A DNA stretch of 53,032 nucleotides from Sulfurovum sp. 16-42-52 (GTDB taxonomy: Bacteria > Campylobacterota > Campylobacteria > Campylobacterales > Sulfurovaceae), in the NCBI GenBank assembly GCA_002281755.1, contig NCHB01000028.1:1-53032 (forward strand), written 5' to 3'. A program made the translations under genes and the position numbers. How positions within the stretch are numbered: position 1 is the stretch's first letter; each line of letters opens with the position of its first letter. Positions 1-7,168 of this stretch are shown piece by piece. Under the pieces are notes generated by a model. That model did not search any database. It had not been told where the DNA came from and was given only the letters and a program-made list of their open reading frames with translations.

Positions 1-99
1 AACATACTTGTCCGTGGGATACACGGCAACAATGCTTCTCATCAAACTAGGGTTGCCTAGCGGAAGAAGAATCCACCTTATTTATGGGTGGAGTATCAA
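1..99 (+). mobile_element. Right end / omega-RNA scaffold of an IS200/IS605 (TnpB) element, partial
   Basis: The stretch is non-coding and strongly structured. A hairpin (TCCACC 72-77, GGTGGA 87-92) ends four bases before TCAA at 96-99, the arrangement seen at the right end of IS605-type elements, where TCAA is a known right cleavage sequence in ISHp608. Upstream, GGCAAC (25-30) can pair with GTTGCC (52-57), and CCGTG (12-16) with CACGG (22-26), so alternative or pseudoknotted folds exist, as in TnpB guide RNAs. Bases from about 100 on would be the guide/flank. The tnpB gene would lie left of the window and is not visible. The call rests on recognition of the pattern. Confidence 0.5.
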
Positions 100-174
100 A
101 TTACCTTTAAAATTGAACATAAATAAAAATATTCCAAAATACCTGCTGTAGCGTTAAAGATAATATTTCAATTG

Positions 175-203
175 TTGACAAAATAGATTATATAACCTAT
201 AAT
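175..203 (+). promoter_or_regulatory. Sigma70-type promoter of the HTH/nucleotidyltransferase operon
   Basis: TTGACA (175-180) and TATAAT (198-203) are both perfect consensus hexamers with the ideal 17-nt spacer. It is the strongest-looking promoter in the window and lies 45 bp upstream of the first gene. Its -10 box sits inside a palindromic operator, which implies tight repression. Confidence 0.8.
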
Positions 204-230
204 ATAGGTATTAAAAACTATATTATAGGT
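195..230 (+). promoter_or_regulatory. Two tandem palindromic operators over the -10 region
   Basis: ACCTATAATATAGGT (195-209) is a perfect palindrome around a central A and contains the -10 box. AACTATATTATAGGT (216-230) is a second copy with two mismatches. The copies start 21 bp apart, two helical turns, so dimers would bind on one DNA face. The adjacent winged-helix protein is the obvious ligand, which gives autorepression (inference). Confidence 0.7.
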
Positions 231-247
231 TTATAGAAGGATACCTC

Positions 248-577
248 ATGCTGGAAACACTATTTGGCTCTAAAAATATGGAAAGAGTATTGCAATTTAT
301 TCTTGCAAACGGTGAAGGTTATGCGAAAGAAATAGCAGATTTTTACAATTCAAGTCTAGACCCTATACAAAAGCAGTTAGAAAAGATGGAACTTGCGGGG
401 ATACTGGTCAGTAAAAAGGTAGGACGAACAAGACTTTTTATGTTCAATCCCCGCTATGCTTTTTTAAATGAGTTAAAAGCCCTTTTGGAAAAAGCTAGAA
501 CTTATTACTCCCCTGAAGAGATAGAAAGACTTATGATGAGACGGAAACGGCCTAGAAGGGCAGGAAAACCATTATGA
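248..577 (+). CDS. Winged-helix transcriptional regulator (ArsR/MarR-like), antitoxin-like partner
   Basis: A 109-residue protein that is almost entirely one winged helix-turn-helix domain. Residues ~8-75 hold the recognition region (YAKEIADFYNSSLDPIQKQL) and a wing with KVGRTRLF. A basic C-terminal tail (MMRRKRPRRAGKPL) is typical of small regulators that precede a nucleotidyltransferase gene in many bacteria. An AAGGA ribosome site lies 8 nt before the ATG. The stop overlaps the next start as ATGA, so the two are translationally coupled. It probably binds the two operators upstream and represses its own operon, and by analogy may neutralise the downstream enzyme. The DNA-binding role is well supported; the antitoxin role is inferred. 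Confidence 0.75.
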   Translation: MLETLFGSKNMERVLQFILANGEGYAKEIADFYNSSLDPIQKQLEKMELAGILVSKKVGRTRLFMFNPRYAFLNELKALLEKARTYYSPEEIERLMMRRKRPRRAGKPL

Positions 578-1107
578 AAAGTATTAAAGATATGAGTATG
601 GAAGAATTGGCCGGATATGTTTGCAGTCAACTTGAAAAAGAAGGTATTAAAACTGTGCTTTCTGGTGGATCTTGTGTTGAAATTTATAGCGAAGGCAAAT
701 ATACATCAGATGACATAGATTTGGTAGATAGATTTAACGGGGGTCATACAAAAATAAAAAATGTTATGGTTCAATTAGGCTTTAAAGAGCATAACCGTTA
801 TTTTGTACATCAAGATACACGATATTTCATAGAATTTCCAAGAGGTCCTCTTGGTGTAGGTGATGCACCTATAACTGAGATTGCGTCAAGAGAAAATGAA
901 ACAGGTATTTTGAGACTACTCACTCCGAATGATTGCATTAAAGATAGATTGGCTGCATATTATCATTGGGATGACCCTCAAAGTTTAGAACAAGCTATTT
1001 GGGTAGCCCAGCAAAATAAATTTTATATTGATTCAATAAAAGAGTGGTCCATGAATGAAAAAGAATTAGATAAATTTGAAATTTTTAAAAGTCGATTAGG
1101 CACATAA
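574..1107 (+). CDS. Nucleotidyltransferase-fold protein, candidate toxin of an HTH/NTase module
   Basis: A 177-residue protein with the minimal nucleotidyltransferase signature: LSGGS at about residues 30-34, then SDDIDLVD at about 46-53 supplying the paired metal-binding aspartates, and a later acidic residue in RYFIEF that could be the third ligand. This is the fold of AbiEii, MenT and MntA toxins and of antibiotic adenylyltransferases. The C-terminal half (residues ~105-175) is helical and charged. It starts four bases inside the regulator gene. With a strong repressible promoter and an adjacent IS end, it looks like an acquired toxin-antitoxin or abortive-infection unit. The substrate (tRNA end, protein, or other) cannot be read from the sequence. 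Confidence 0.65.
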   Translation: MKSIKDMSMEELAGYVCSQLEKEGIKTVLSGGSCVEIYSEGKYTSDDIDLVDRFNGGHTKIKNVMVQLGFKEHNRYFVHQDTRYFIEFPRGPLGVGDAPITEIASRENETGILRLLTPNDCIKDRLAAYYHWDDPQSLEQAIWVAQQNKFYIDSIKEWSMNEKELDKFEIFKSRLGT

Positions 1108-1124
1108 ACGAATAAAAAAAGCCC

Positions 1125-1151
1125 AAAAAAAGTGACACCAAAAGTGTCACT
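1125..1151 (-). terminator. Rho-independent terminator of the GAF gene (minus strand)
   Basis: An 8-bp perfect stem (AGTGACAC 1131-1138, GTGTCACT 1144-1151) has a 5-nt loop. On the minus strand it is followed at once by a run of T, the A run at 1125-1131 on plus. It lies about 70 bp past the stop of the minus-strand GAF gene. On the plus strand no T run follows, so it is not a good terminator for the nucleotidyltransferase gene. Confidence 0.7.
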
Positions 1152-1221
1152 AGTATATGGATAGATATAGTAAATAAGGGAATAGGGCATAACTTATCGT
1201 TGCAACTGATAGTTGAAGCTT

Positions 1222-2034
1222 TTAATCCTCTTTTTCAAGTCCATGGTAGGATAAATCAGCGTCATCTTGGGACTGTCTGATAAAAATACCATTTGCATTT
1301 CTGTCAATTTTTACATACATCGGTATAGATATAAACTCATTATTCATCGCATGGTAGAATATAGGTATCATTTTAGGTAGCTCATCAAGCAGATAACACT
1401 TATCTGCACCGATAAAATAGTCTCTTCTCATCTCAAGAATCTTATAATAAGCATACTCATCTTCCATTAAATAAAGTTTTTTATCTTTCAAATAGATATC
1501 AAGTTTTTCCTCTGGACTGATATTATCTATAGTACTTGATGGTTTGTTTTTAGTTTTTGAAGGTACTTGAGACTCTATTAAAGGGATTAAAAATTCACTG
1601 AGAGACTCTATAAATTTTTGGTCCCACTCATTGAAGCCATTGGGTTTGTTTAGAAGTTGTATAGCACCCAGTCTTTTCATTTGTGCATTTAAAATCGGCA
1701 CAGCGAGTACACTCTTGGTTTTGTATCCACTTTTTTGGTCAATGCCCTTGTAGAAATATTTACTAGAGGCTGTATCGTTCTCTAATACGGTCTCTCTTTT
1801 ATGAAAAGCATAACCTACAAGACCAGTATTTGAATTAAGGGTAAGCATCGGTATATTATCGCTGTAGATACTTTGAAGTTGATTTGTTTTTTCTTTATAC
1901 GCAAAAATGGTACAACGTTCTGTGCCTGTATACTTTCGGATATACGAAGCAATAAGATTGACACGATCCTCAATTGTATTTTTGGCAATTATCTCATGGT
2001 CTAATTCAATAAGAATTGAAGCTTTGTTTTTCAT
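1222..2034 (-). CDS. GAF-domain sensory protein
   Basis: About 270 residues from the ATG at 2034, chosen because AGGA lies about 9 nt upstream; a longer reading to 2127 would run through the promoter region. Residues ~17-155 form a GAF domain (TGERCTIF-like core, NTGLVGYAF, VLAVPIL, GAIQLLNK), the same class as in the divergent neighbour. The last ~100 residues match no family I recognise. It may sense a small ligand or redox state and act with the HD-GYP protein encoded divergently from the same 116-bp control region. A terminator follows at 1125-1151. Confidence 0.7.
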   Translation of the reverse strand: MKNKASILIELDHEIIAKNTIEDRVNLIASYIRKYTGTERCTIFAYKEKTNQLQSIYSDNIPMLTLNSNTGLVGYAFHKRETVLENDTASSKYFYKGIDQKSGYKTKSVLAVPILNAQMKRLGAIQLLNKPNGFNEWDQKFIESLSEFLIPLIESQVPSKTKNKPSSTIDNISPEEKLDIYLKDKKLYLMEDEYAYYKILEMRRDYFIGADKCYLLDELPKMIPIFYHAMNNEFISIPMYVKIDRNANGIFIRQSQDDADLSYHGLEKED

Positions 2035-2095
2035 AGTAATTGTTCCTGCTTTGAGTCTAAGTTGTAGTATATCCAAACTAATGACTAGTATTGGC

Positions 2096-2123
2096 TTGAC
2101 ATTTTTTTTTATTCCAATACAAT
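2096..2123 (+). promoter_or_regulatory. Promoter of the GAF/HD-GYP gene
   Basis: TTGACA (2096-2101) is followed after 16 nt by TACAAT (2118-2123). This is on the plus strand, 28 bp before the ATG at 2151. The minus-strand GAF gene is divergent, and a TATACT-like box for it lies in the same interval. Confidence 0.6.
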
Positions 2124-2150
2124 ACAATCAATGAGGACAAGGATGAAAAA

Positions 2151-3251
2151 ATGAAACGAAATCCGACTGAACTTTTAAAATTTATCTTTGATTCTATTAC
2201 CACGATAGCCAAGATACGAAATCATGAAGCACTTTTGATATCACTTGCTCAACTCGGAAGGGATATTGTTGATGCCGATCGGTGCAGTATATGGATATGG
2301 GATAAGGTGCAAAATAAACTTTGGACCAAAGTGGCACAGGGTGTAAAAACGATCGAGTTGGAGGCTCAATCGGGTATTGTGGGTACTGCAGTGAATGAAA
2401 ATAAAGAATTTATCATCAATGATGTACAGAATGATCCACGTTTTCATGCAGAAATAGATAAAAAAAACAGGTATGTAACAAAAACAATGATCGTCATCCC
2501 TATGCATAATCAATTCAATGAAGTGATAGGTGCCATACAGGTGATGAATAAAAATGAAAATGGTATTTTCTGTGAGCAAGATTCAGAATATCTCAAGCTT
2601 GCATCTACGTATGCCGCAGAGTCAATTGAAACTATCTTATTGATGGAAGAGATAGAAAACACCCAAAGAGAGTTAATCTATATGATGGGGGTTATCGGAG
2701 AGAATCGTTCGCAGGAAACAGGAAATCATGTCAAACGGGTGGCTGAATATTGTTATCTTTTGGGTGAACTGTATGGCTTGAGTCCAAAAGAGTGCAAAAT
2801 ACTCCGTGATGTTTCACCTATGCATGATCTTGGAAAAATTGGTATTAAGGATGCGATACTCAATAAACCAGGAAGATTGAATGAAGAGGAGATGCATGTG
2901 ATGAAAACGCATGCCAAGCTTGGATATGAGATTTTAAAGTCTTCAGATTTGGAGCTTCTGAAGGCTGCTGCCATCGTTGCACATGAACACCATGAAAAAT
3001 ATGATGGCATGGGTTACCCTAGAGGACTTAGCGGTGATGCGATACATATCTATGGTCGTATTACTGCCATTGCAGATGTATTTGATGCTTTGGGGTCAGC
3101 CAGAGTCTATAAGCCTGCTTGGAGTGATGAAAAAATCTTTTCTTTTTTTAAAGAAGAGAGCGGTGCGCATTTTGACCCACATTTAATTTCACTTTTCTTT
3201 GAGCATAAGGATAAGTTTTTTGAAATTCGTGATAGGTTTAGAGATGTATGA
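2151..3251 (+). CDS. GAF / HD-GYP cyclic-di-GMP phosphodiesterase
   Basis: A 366-residue two-domain cytoplasmic protein. Residues ~18-160 are a GAF domain (ADRCSIWIWD, SGIVGTAV, IGAIQVMNK). Residues ~175-365 are an HD-GYP domain with the metal-binding HD in HDLGKIG near 225, HEHHEKYDGMGYP near 275-288 and ADVFDALGS after it. All motif residues needed for cyclic-di-GMP hydrolysis are present. AAGGA lies upstream of the ATG. Its last codons overlap the start of the metallo-hydrolase gene. The GAF domain probably gates the phosphodiesterase; the ligand is unknown. Confidence 0.88.
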   Translation: MKRNPTELLKFIFDSITTIAKIRNHEALLISLAQLGRDIVDADRCSIWIWDKVQNKLWTKVAQGVKTIELEAQSGIVGTAVNENKEFIINDVQNDPRFHAEIDKKNRYVTKTMIVIPMHNQFNEVIGAIQVMNKNENGIFCEQDSEYLKLASTYAAESIETILLMEEIENTQRELIYMMGVIGENRSQETGNHVKRVAEYCYLLGELYGLSPKECKILRDVSPMHDLGKIGIKDAILNKPGRLNEEEMHVMKTHAKLGYEILKSSDLELLKAAAIVAHEHHEKYDGMGYPRGLSGDAIHIYGRITAIADVFDALGSARVYKPAWSDEKIFSFFKEESGAHFDPHLISLFFEHKDKFFEIRDRFRDV

Positions 3252-4020
3252 AATAAAAGTATTTGGAGGCGTGAATTATCAAGAGATTCACAGGCAAGGC
3301 AGTGTTTTTATGTTCAATGAAAAATCCGTGATAGATGCAGGTTGTCTGTTGACTTCACTTGGAGAGAAATGTGCAGATATAGAAACAATCTGGTTGACCC
3401 ATTCGCATTTAGATCATATTGTCGATATTGCATTTGTCTTGGATATGTATTATGTACAGCGTAAAGTACCACTGAAGATCAGAGGTTTAAAAGAGACACT
3501 GGAAGCACTTCAAAAACATTTTTTGAATGATGATATCTGGCCAGACTTCTCCTCTATTACTTTAATGCATGGCAAAGGAATGTCCTTGGAATATGAAGCC
3601 ATAAAGGTTGGTGAATGCTACAGGATTGATGAAGAGACGACGATTGAGCCATTTGCCACTGATCATACGGTGCCAAGCTGCGGTTACATCGTCAGTAAAG
3701 AAAACTCCGCCATACTCATTGGGACAGATACGCACTCGTTGGAGGGAATCATAGCCTCTGTATCCAATAAAAAAGCGATTAGGGCCTTAGTCATTGAGTG
3801 TTCTTTCCCAAGTGCTTTTGATGGTTTGGCAAAGGTCAGCAAACATCTTACTCCTGCACTGCTTTTTCAGGGGTTAAAATCTTTAGAAAAGAAGGGTTTA
3901 AAGCTTTATATCAATCATATCAAACCTTCTTATGTAGAAAAAATTACTGAAGAGATTCAAGCCATGAAAGGTGATTGGGATGTGACAATTCTCAAGGATG
4001 GCGACACTATAGACTACTAG
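3244..4020 (+). CDS. Metallo-beta-lactamase-fold hydrolase, class II cyclic-nucleotide phosphodiesterase-like
   Basis: 258 residues starting at the ATG at 3244 inside the end of the HD-GYP gene (8-nt overlap, so coupled). THSHLDHIVD at about 52-61 is the zinc-binding HxHxDH motif. DHTVPSCGY, GTDTHS and NHIKPSY supply later ligands and match the layout of class II cAMP phosphodiesterases more than glyoxalase II. Its place between a cyclic-di-GMP phosphodiesterase and a cyclase-like gene supports a second-messenger role. The stop codon is shared with the convergent neighbour within one CTAG (4017-4020). Confidence 0.7.
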   Translation: MYEIKVFGGVNYQEIHRQGSVFMFNEKSVIDAGCLLTSLGEKCADIETIWLTHSHLDHIVDIAFVLDMYYVQRKVPLKIRGLKETLEALQKHFLNDDIWPDFSSITLMHGKGMSLEYEAIKVGECYRIDEETTIEPFATDHTVPSCGYIVSKENSAILIGTDTHSLEGIIASVSNKKAIRALVIECSFPSAFDGLAKVSKHLTPALLFQGLKSLEKKGLKLYINHIKPSYVEKITEEIQAMKGDWDVTILKDGDTIDY

Positions 4021-5201
4021 GACTTCATACTTTTTAACTGTTCTTTCATATATTTTGCAGCCATTGCATACCCTCCGTTTGAACCATCCAAAAAATGTAT
4101 ATGTTCGGTGTCATAGTTAAATATCATACAAGTCACAATAGCACTAGGAGAGGGATGCATACCAAAAACAATTTTTTTTTCATCATGGAGTTTAGTTAAA
4201 AATGCAGTCAGTTCTTCTCTTTGTAACTTAGTGCCTGATATCACCATTCTTAGCACTTCATCAAATTTTCTATAGTCTGTATTTGTGATAAGTCTTTGTT
4301 TGTATTGTCCCCAGTCAACACTTTCTGATTTGATATTTCTAGCCATGAGATATTTTCCCGCTAAAGATAAAAGGAGTAGTCTAAACAGATATTTTACTTT
4401 GCTATATGTTCCTTGAAAGGCAGTTCTGATACGTGTTTCTGAAGAAAGTTTTGCCAGAGATAATGTTAAGCTAAGATTTTCTGCTCTAAGTGGATGATGC
4501 TGTTTTTCATCTCCATATATGCTTAAAATTTTTTGAAATATTTCATCATAACTTTGTTTTTTGTGTTCTATTTCTGTATCTATAACACGAACAATGATGG
4601 CAACTGTTTCTTCATGTGAACTAGGGATTTCATCCCAGCGGCACTCAAAGCCTTCAAAATTTGCATTTGATTCAATTTTTTCTTCATCAAGATGGTACCT
4701 GTGTGTAAAATTAGAATTTTTAATTAAAGATTCAGCATAATCTAGTCCATTGCCTTGAAACATCGCTTGTTGAAAATGCGCTAATGGCTGGTATTTCCCA
4801 ATAAAAATGTCATATCCATGCTCTTTAATAAGCGACATAGGCACAATCCCTACTCTTAGTTGAAGGTTGAATGATTCTCTTGCCAATTTTTTTACAGCGA
4901 CTAAAGCAGATTGAATGGATTCTTTCTTAGAAGGCGGAATGCAGAAAGTCGCTCCGTCTCCACCAAAGACATAGGGAATTTTTAATGGCACGATTGCATT
5001 TAATACCACAGCAACAGTAGCCGTGCTGATAGAGTTTACTTCTTTATATAGACCTTTGTTGATGGCATCTGTTGAATTTTTAATATCTGCCACGACCACA
5101 AACCAATCAAGAGGAAGATTACTATAGGTTTCTAAACGTGTAAAATCAGAAAAATTGCTGAAGCTTTTGATAGTGGCATAAAAATCATCAGTAGAATACA
5201 T
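4017..5201 (-). CDS. DUF3095 family protein, class III nucleotide cyclase-like
   Basis: 394 residues matching the DUF3095 family over their full length. The N-terminal part carries WFVVVADIKNSTDAI (~33-47) and VFGGDGATFCIPPS (~77-90). These resemble the metal-binding and base-recognition segments of class III adenylyl/guanylyl cyclases (D-x-x-x-S-T and G-D-x-x-x-x-F). The C-terminal ~90 residues (GMHPSPSAIVTCMIF, DGSNGGYAMAA) are a separate conserved block of the family. No biochemical function is established for DUF3095 as far as I know; cyclase activity is an inference from the motifs. It faces the metallo-hydrolase gene and overlaps it by 4 nt at the 3' ends. Confidence 0.7.
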   Translation of the reverse strand: MYSTDDFYATIKSFSNFSDFTRLETYSNLPLDWFVVVADIKNSTDAINKGLYKEVNSISTATVAVVLNAIVPLKIPYVFGGDGATFCIPPSKKESIQSALVAVKKLARESFNLQLRVGIVPMSLIKEHGYDIFIGKYQPLAHFQQAMFQGNGLDYAESLIKNSNFTHRYHLDEEKIESNANFEGFECRWDEIPSSHEETVAIIVRVIDTEIEHKKQSYDEIFQKILSIYGDEKQHHPLRAENLSLTLSLAKLSSETRIRTAFQGTYSKVKYLFRLLLLSLAGKYLMARNIKSESVDWGQYKQRLITNTDYRKFDEVLRMVISGTKLQREELTAFLTKLHDEKKIVFGMHPSPSAIVTCMIFNYDTEHIHFLDGSNGGYAMAAKYMKEQLKSMKS

Positions 5202-5413
5202 TGTTCCCCATTTGCCGCATAATTGTCAAGAGACTTTCTGGATTATGCCGTGCTAAGATTATAGAGGGCTTAAGGCATGTTGCTAGGTGTTTTTATCAGC
5301 AAAGAAGATACTTCAATAATGTATTATTTTAAGGTACTGTTTACCATTCTGTATCAGAATAAAATGCATTAAACTGCATACAGAGACGGATAAAGGTACA
5401 TTCAGGAGTGAGC
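5202..5413. other. Intergenic region between divergent genes
   Basis: 212 bases between the DUF3095 gene (minus) and the kinase gene (plus). They are AT-rich and presumably hold both promoters. I see no consensus -35/-10 pair with correct spacing, no strong hairpin and no short gene with a ribosome site. Confidence 0.4.
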
Positions 5414-6355
5414 ATGCATGAAGAGTTAAAAGGGTGGCTGGAGTGGTTGGGGATTGAAAATCCACAGCTTGAAGTGTTGCATGGGGATGCGAGTGCGAGA
5501 CGGTATTATAGGCTGCAAAGTGATGACGCTACGGGTATGGTGATGGATGCTTCAGAGCTCAAAGAGAGTGTTCCCGTGTTCATAGGTGTCGCGTGGAGGC
5601 TGATGGATGCTAAAGTTCGTATTCCTGTCATCAAAGCGTATGAACTGAACAAAGGCTTTATCTTTTTGGAAGATATAGGCTCGACACATCTGTATGATGA
5701 GCACAGGCAAGCCGATGCCTCAAAGTATTATGAAAAAGCCATAGAGACACTGGTGGCGATGCAAGAAACACCTTCACAGGGCTTGGCACCGTATGATGGG
5801 ATGTTTTTGCTTGAAGAGATGAATCTGATGCCACAGTGGTACTTCAAGGAGTATCTGCAACAAACGCTTGAATGTGTGGAGGCGCGCTTACTCTTGGAGA
5901 GTTTTAGCCTCATTGCCAAAGAAGTATTGAGTCAGCCACAGGGCATTTTTGTACATCGTGACTACCATGCGAAAAATTTGATGATTGATGGGCAGGATGA
6001 GATAACTGTCATCGATTTTCAAGATGCCAAAGAGGGTGCATTGATGTATGATTTGGTGTCACTCTTACGTGATGTGTATGTGAAGCTTGATACCAAAGAA
6101 GTCCAGAGGCTGGTGCTGTTGTTTAAACAACTTAAAGGCATTGAAGTGGATGAGGTAACATTTATGCGCTGGTTTGATTTTACAGGTTTGCAGCGGCATA
6201 TTAAGATACTGGGCATTTTTGCGAGATTAAGCATCCGTGACGGCAAAGACGGGTACCTTAAAGACATACCATTGACCTTGCACTACATTCAAGAAGTAGG
6301 GAGCAAATATCCTGAACTTCAGGGGCTACTTACCCTGCTTAAAACAATTAAATGA
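5414..6355 (+). CDS. Aminoglycoside phosphotransferase-fold kinase, AmgK-like
   Basis: 313 residues of the APH/choline kinase fold. The catalytic loop is HRDYHAKNLM near residues 180-189 and the metal-binding segment is VIDFQDAKEG near 199-208. The N-terminal GDASARRYYRL is the nucleotide-binding lobe signature shared with AmgK, the sugar-1-kinase for N-acetylmuramate/N-acetylglucosamine in cell-wall recycling. The usual murU partner is not adjacent. ATG 5414 is preferred over GTG 5408 because AGGAG ends six bases before it. The substrate is inferred from family resemblance. Confidence 0.75.
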   Translation: MHEELKGWLEWLGIENPQLEVLHGDASARRYYRLQSDDATGMVMDASELKESVPVFIGVAWRLMDAKVRIPVIKAYELNKGFIFLEDIGSTHLYDEHRQADASKYYEKAIETLVAMQETPSQGLAPYDGMFLLEEMNLMPQWYFKEYLQQTLECVEARLLLESFSLIAKEVLSQPQGIFVHRDYHAKNLMIDGQDEITVIDFQDAKEGALMYDLVSLLRDVYVKLDTKEVQRLVLLFKQLKGIEVDEVTFMRWFDFTGLQRHIKILGIFARLSIRDGKDGYLKDIPLTLHYIQEVGSKYPELQGLLTLLKTIK

Positions 6356-6360
6356 GAAGA

Positions 6361-6389
6361 TTGAGCGTTTAATGCTATTGTGTTATAAT
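6361..6389 (+). promoter_or_regulatory. Promoter of the periplasmic adaptor gene
   Basis: TTGAGC (6361-6366), a 17-nt spacer and TATAAT (6384-6389) lie 20 bp before the ATG at 6410. The promoter sits directly after the kinase stop codon, so the adaptor gene is separately transcribed. Confidence 0.65.
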
Positions 6390-6409
6390 CCCTCAAAAAA
6401 AGAGTATGG

Positions 6410-7117
6410 ATGAAAATTGTACTGCTGATATGTGCGCCATTTTTACTGTTTGCCAATGTGCATTATGCCAAAGTTGAGCCCTATGAATCTGCCGTGTTGA
6501 AGTCTGCCGTGAGTGCTTTGGTGATCGGGGTAGATCTTGATGCAGAGGGGAAAGTGGTCGATAAGAAAAGAGTGATTTATCTGGATGACCGTTTAGATAA
6601 ACTGAACCTCAAAGCATCGCAGGAAAATTTCCTTATTCTTGGTGAGACGTTAAAGCGTCAAGAGGCGTATTTTGGGCGCATTAATGAATTAAATACAGCC
6701 TCCAAAGCCCAAAAAGACACTGCGTTTTACAATTTTGCTTCTGCAAAAACACAGTATGTGGATATGGGATATAAGATTGCACAGCTCAAAGACAGCATTG
6801 AGAAAAAATCCATTGTATTGCACCATCAGTATGTGTATGAAATTATGGTACGAGAAGGTGATTTCGTATCGCCGGGAACACCTCTAGCCAAAGTGGTGGA
6901 TACAGACAGAGCAAAGTTGGTACTTTTTTTGGAACCGTCTGAAATCGAAGGGATAGAAAAAAAAGCGGTTTATCTGGGTGATAAAAAAACACAATACAAA
7001 GTAGATAAAGTCTGGAAGGTCGCGGATGAAAAGTTTATCTCCTCTTATCGTGCGGAGATTTACATCGATGCGCCTGAAATGTCGTTCTCAAAACTGCTAA
7101 AAGTTGAACTCAAATAG
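6410..7117 (+). CDS. Short HlyD-like periplasmic adaptor protein
   Basis: 235 residues with an N-terminal signal peptide (MKIVLLICAPFLLFANVHYA). A helical hairpin region follows (~75-140), then a lipoyl/barrel-like segment with VREGDFVSPGTPLAKVVDT (~147-165) typical of membrane fusion proteins. It is much shorter than usual RND or ABC adaptors (350-450 residues). A TolC-like gene lies one gene downstream, but no inner-membrane pump gene is in the cluster. Function inferred: bridging an exporter encoded elsewhere to the outer-membrane channel. Confidence 0.6.
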   Translation: MKIVLLICAPFLLFANVHYAKVEPYESAVLKSAVSALVIGVDLDAEGKVVDKKRVIYLDDRLDKLNLKASQENFLILGETLKRQEAYFGRINELNTASKAQKDTAFYNFASAKTQYVDMGYKIAQLKDSIEKKSIVLHHQYVYEIMVREGDFVSPGTPLAKVVDTDRAKLVLFLEPSEIEGIEKKAVYLGDKKTQYKVDKVWKVADEKFISSYRAEIYIDAPEMSFSKLLKVELK

Positions 7118-7137
7118 CTAACCTAAAGACACTTTGC

Positions 7138-7143
7138 TATAAT
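7138..7143 (+). promoter_or_regulatory. -10 box before argD
   Basis: TATAAT at 7138-7143 lies 25 bp before the argD ATG, with no recognisable -35 at the proper distance. This is common in this phylum, where -35 boxes are weakly conserved. Confidence 0.5.
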
Positions 7144-7168
7144 ACACTACTTTAATGGGGGATGAACA

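Noticed and set aside
1-111. C-terminal coding part of tnpB
   Set aside because: None of the three plus-strand frames gives a recognisable TnpB end; the structured RNA reading is better.
1131-1151. Terminator for the plus-strand nucleotidyltransferase gene
   Set aside because: The T run lies on the minus-strand exit side only, so it serves the GAF gene.
1907-2134. A 75-codon plus-strand frame in the GAF divergent region
   Set aside because: It is antisense to the GAF gene, lacks a ribosome site and covers the promoter.
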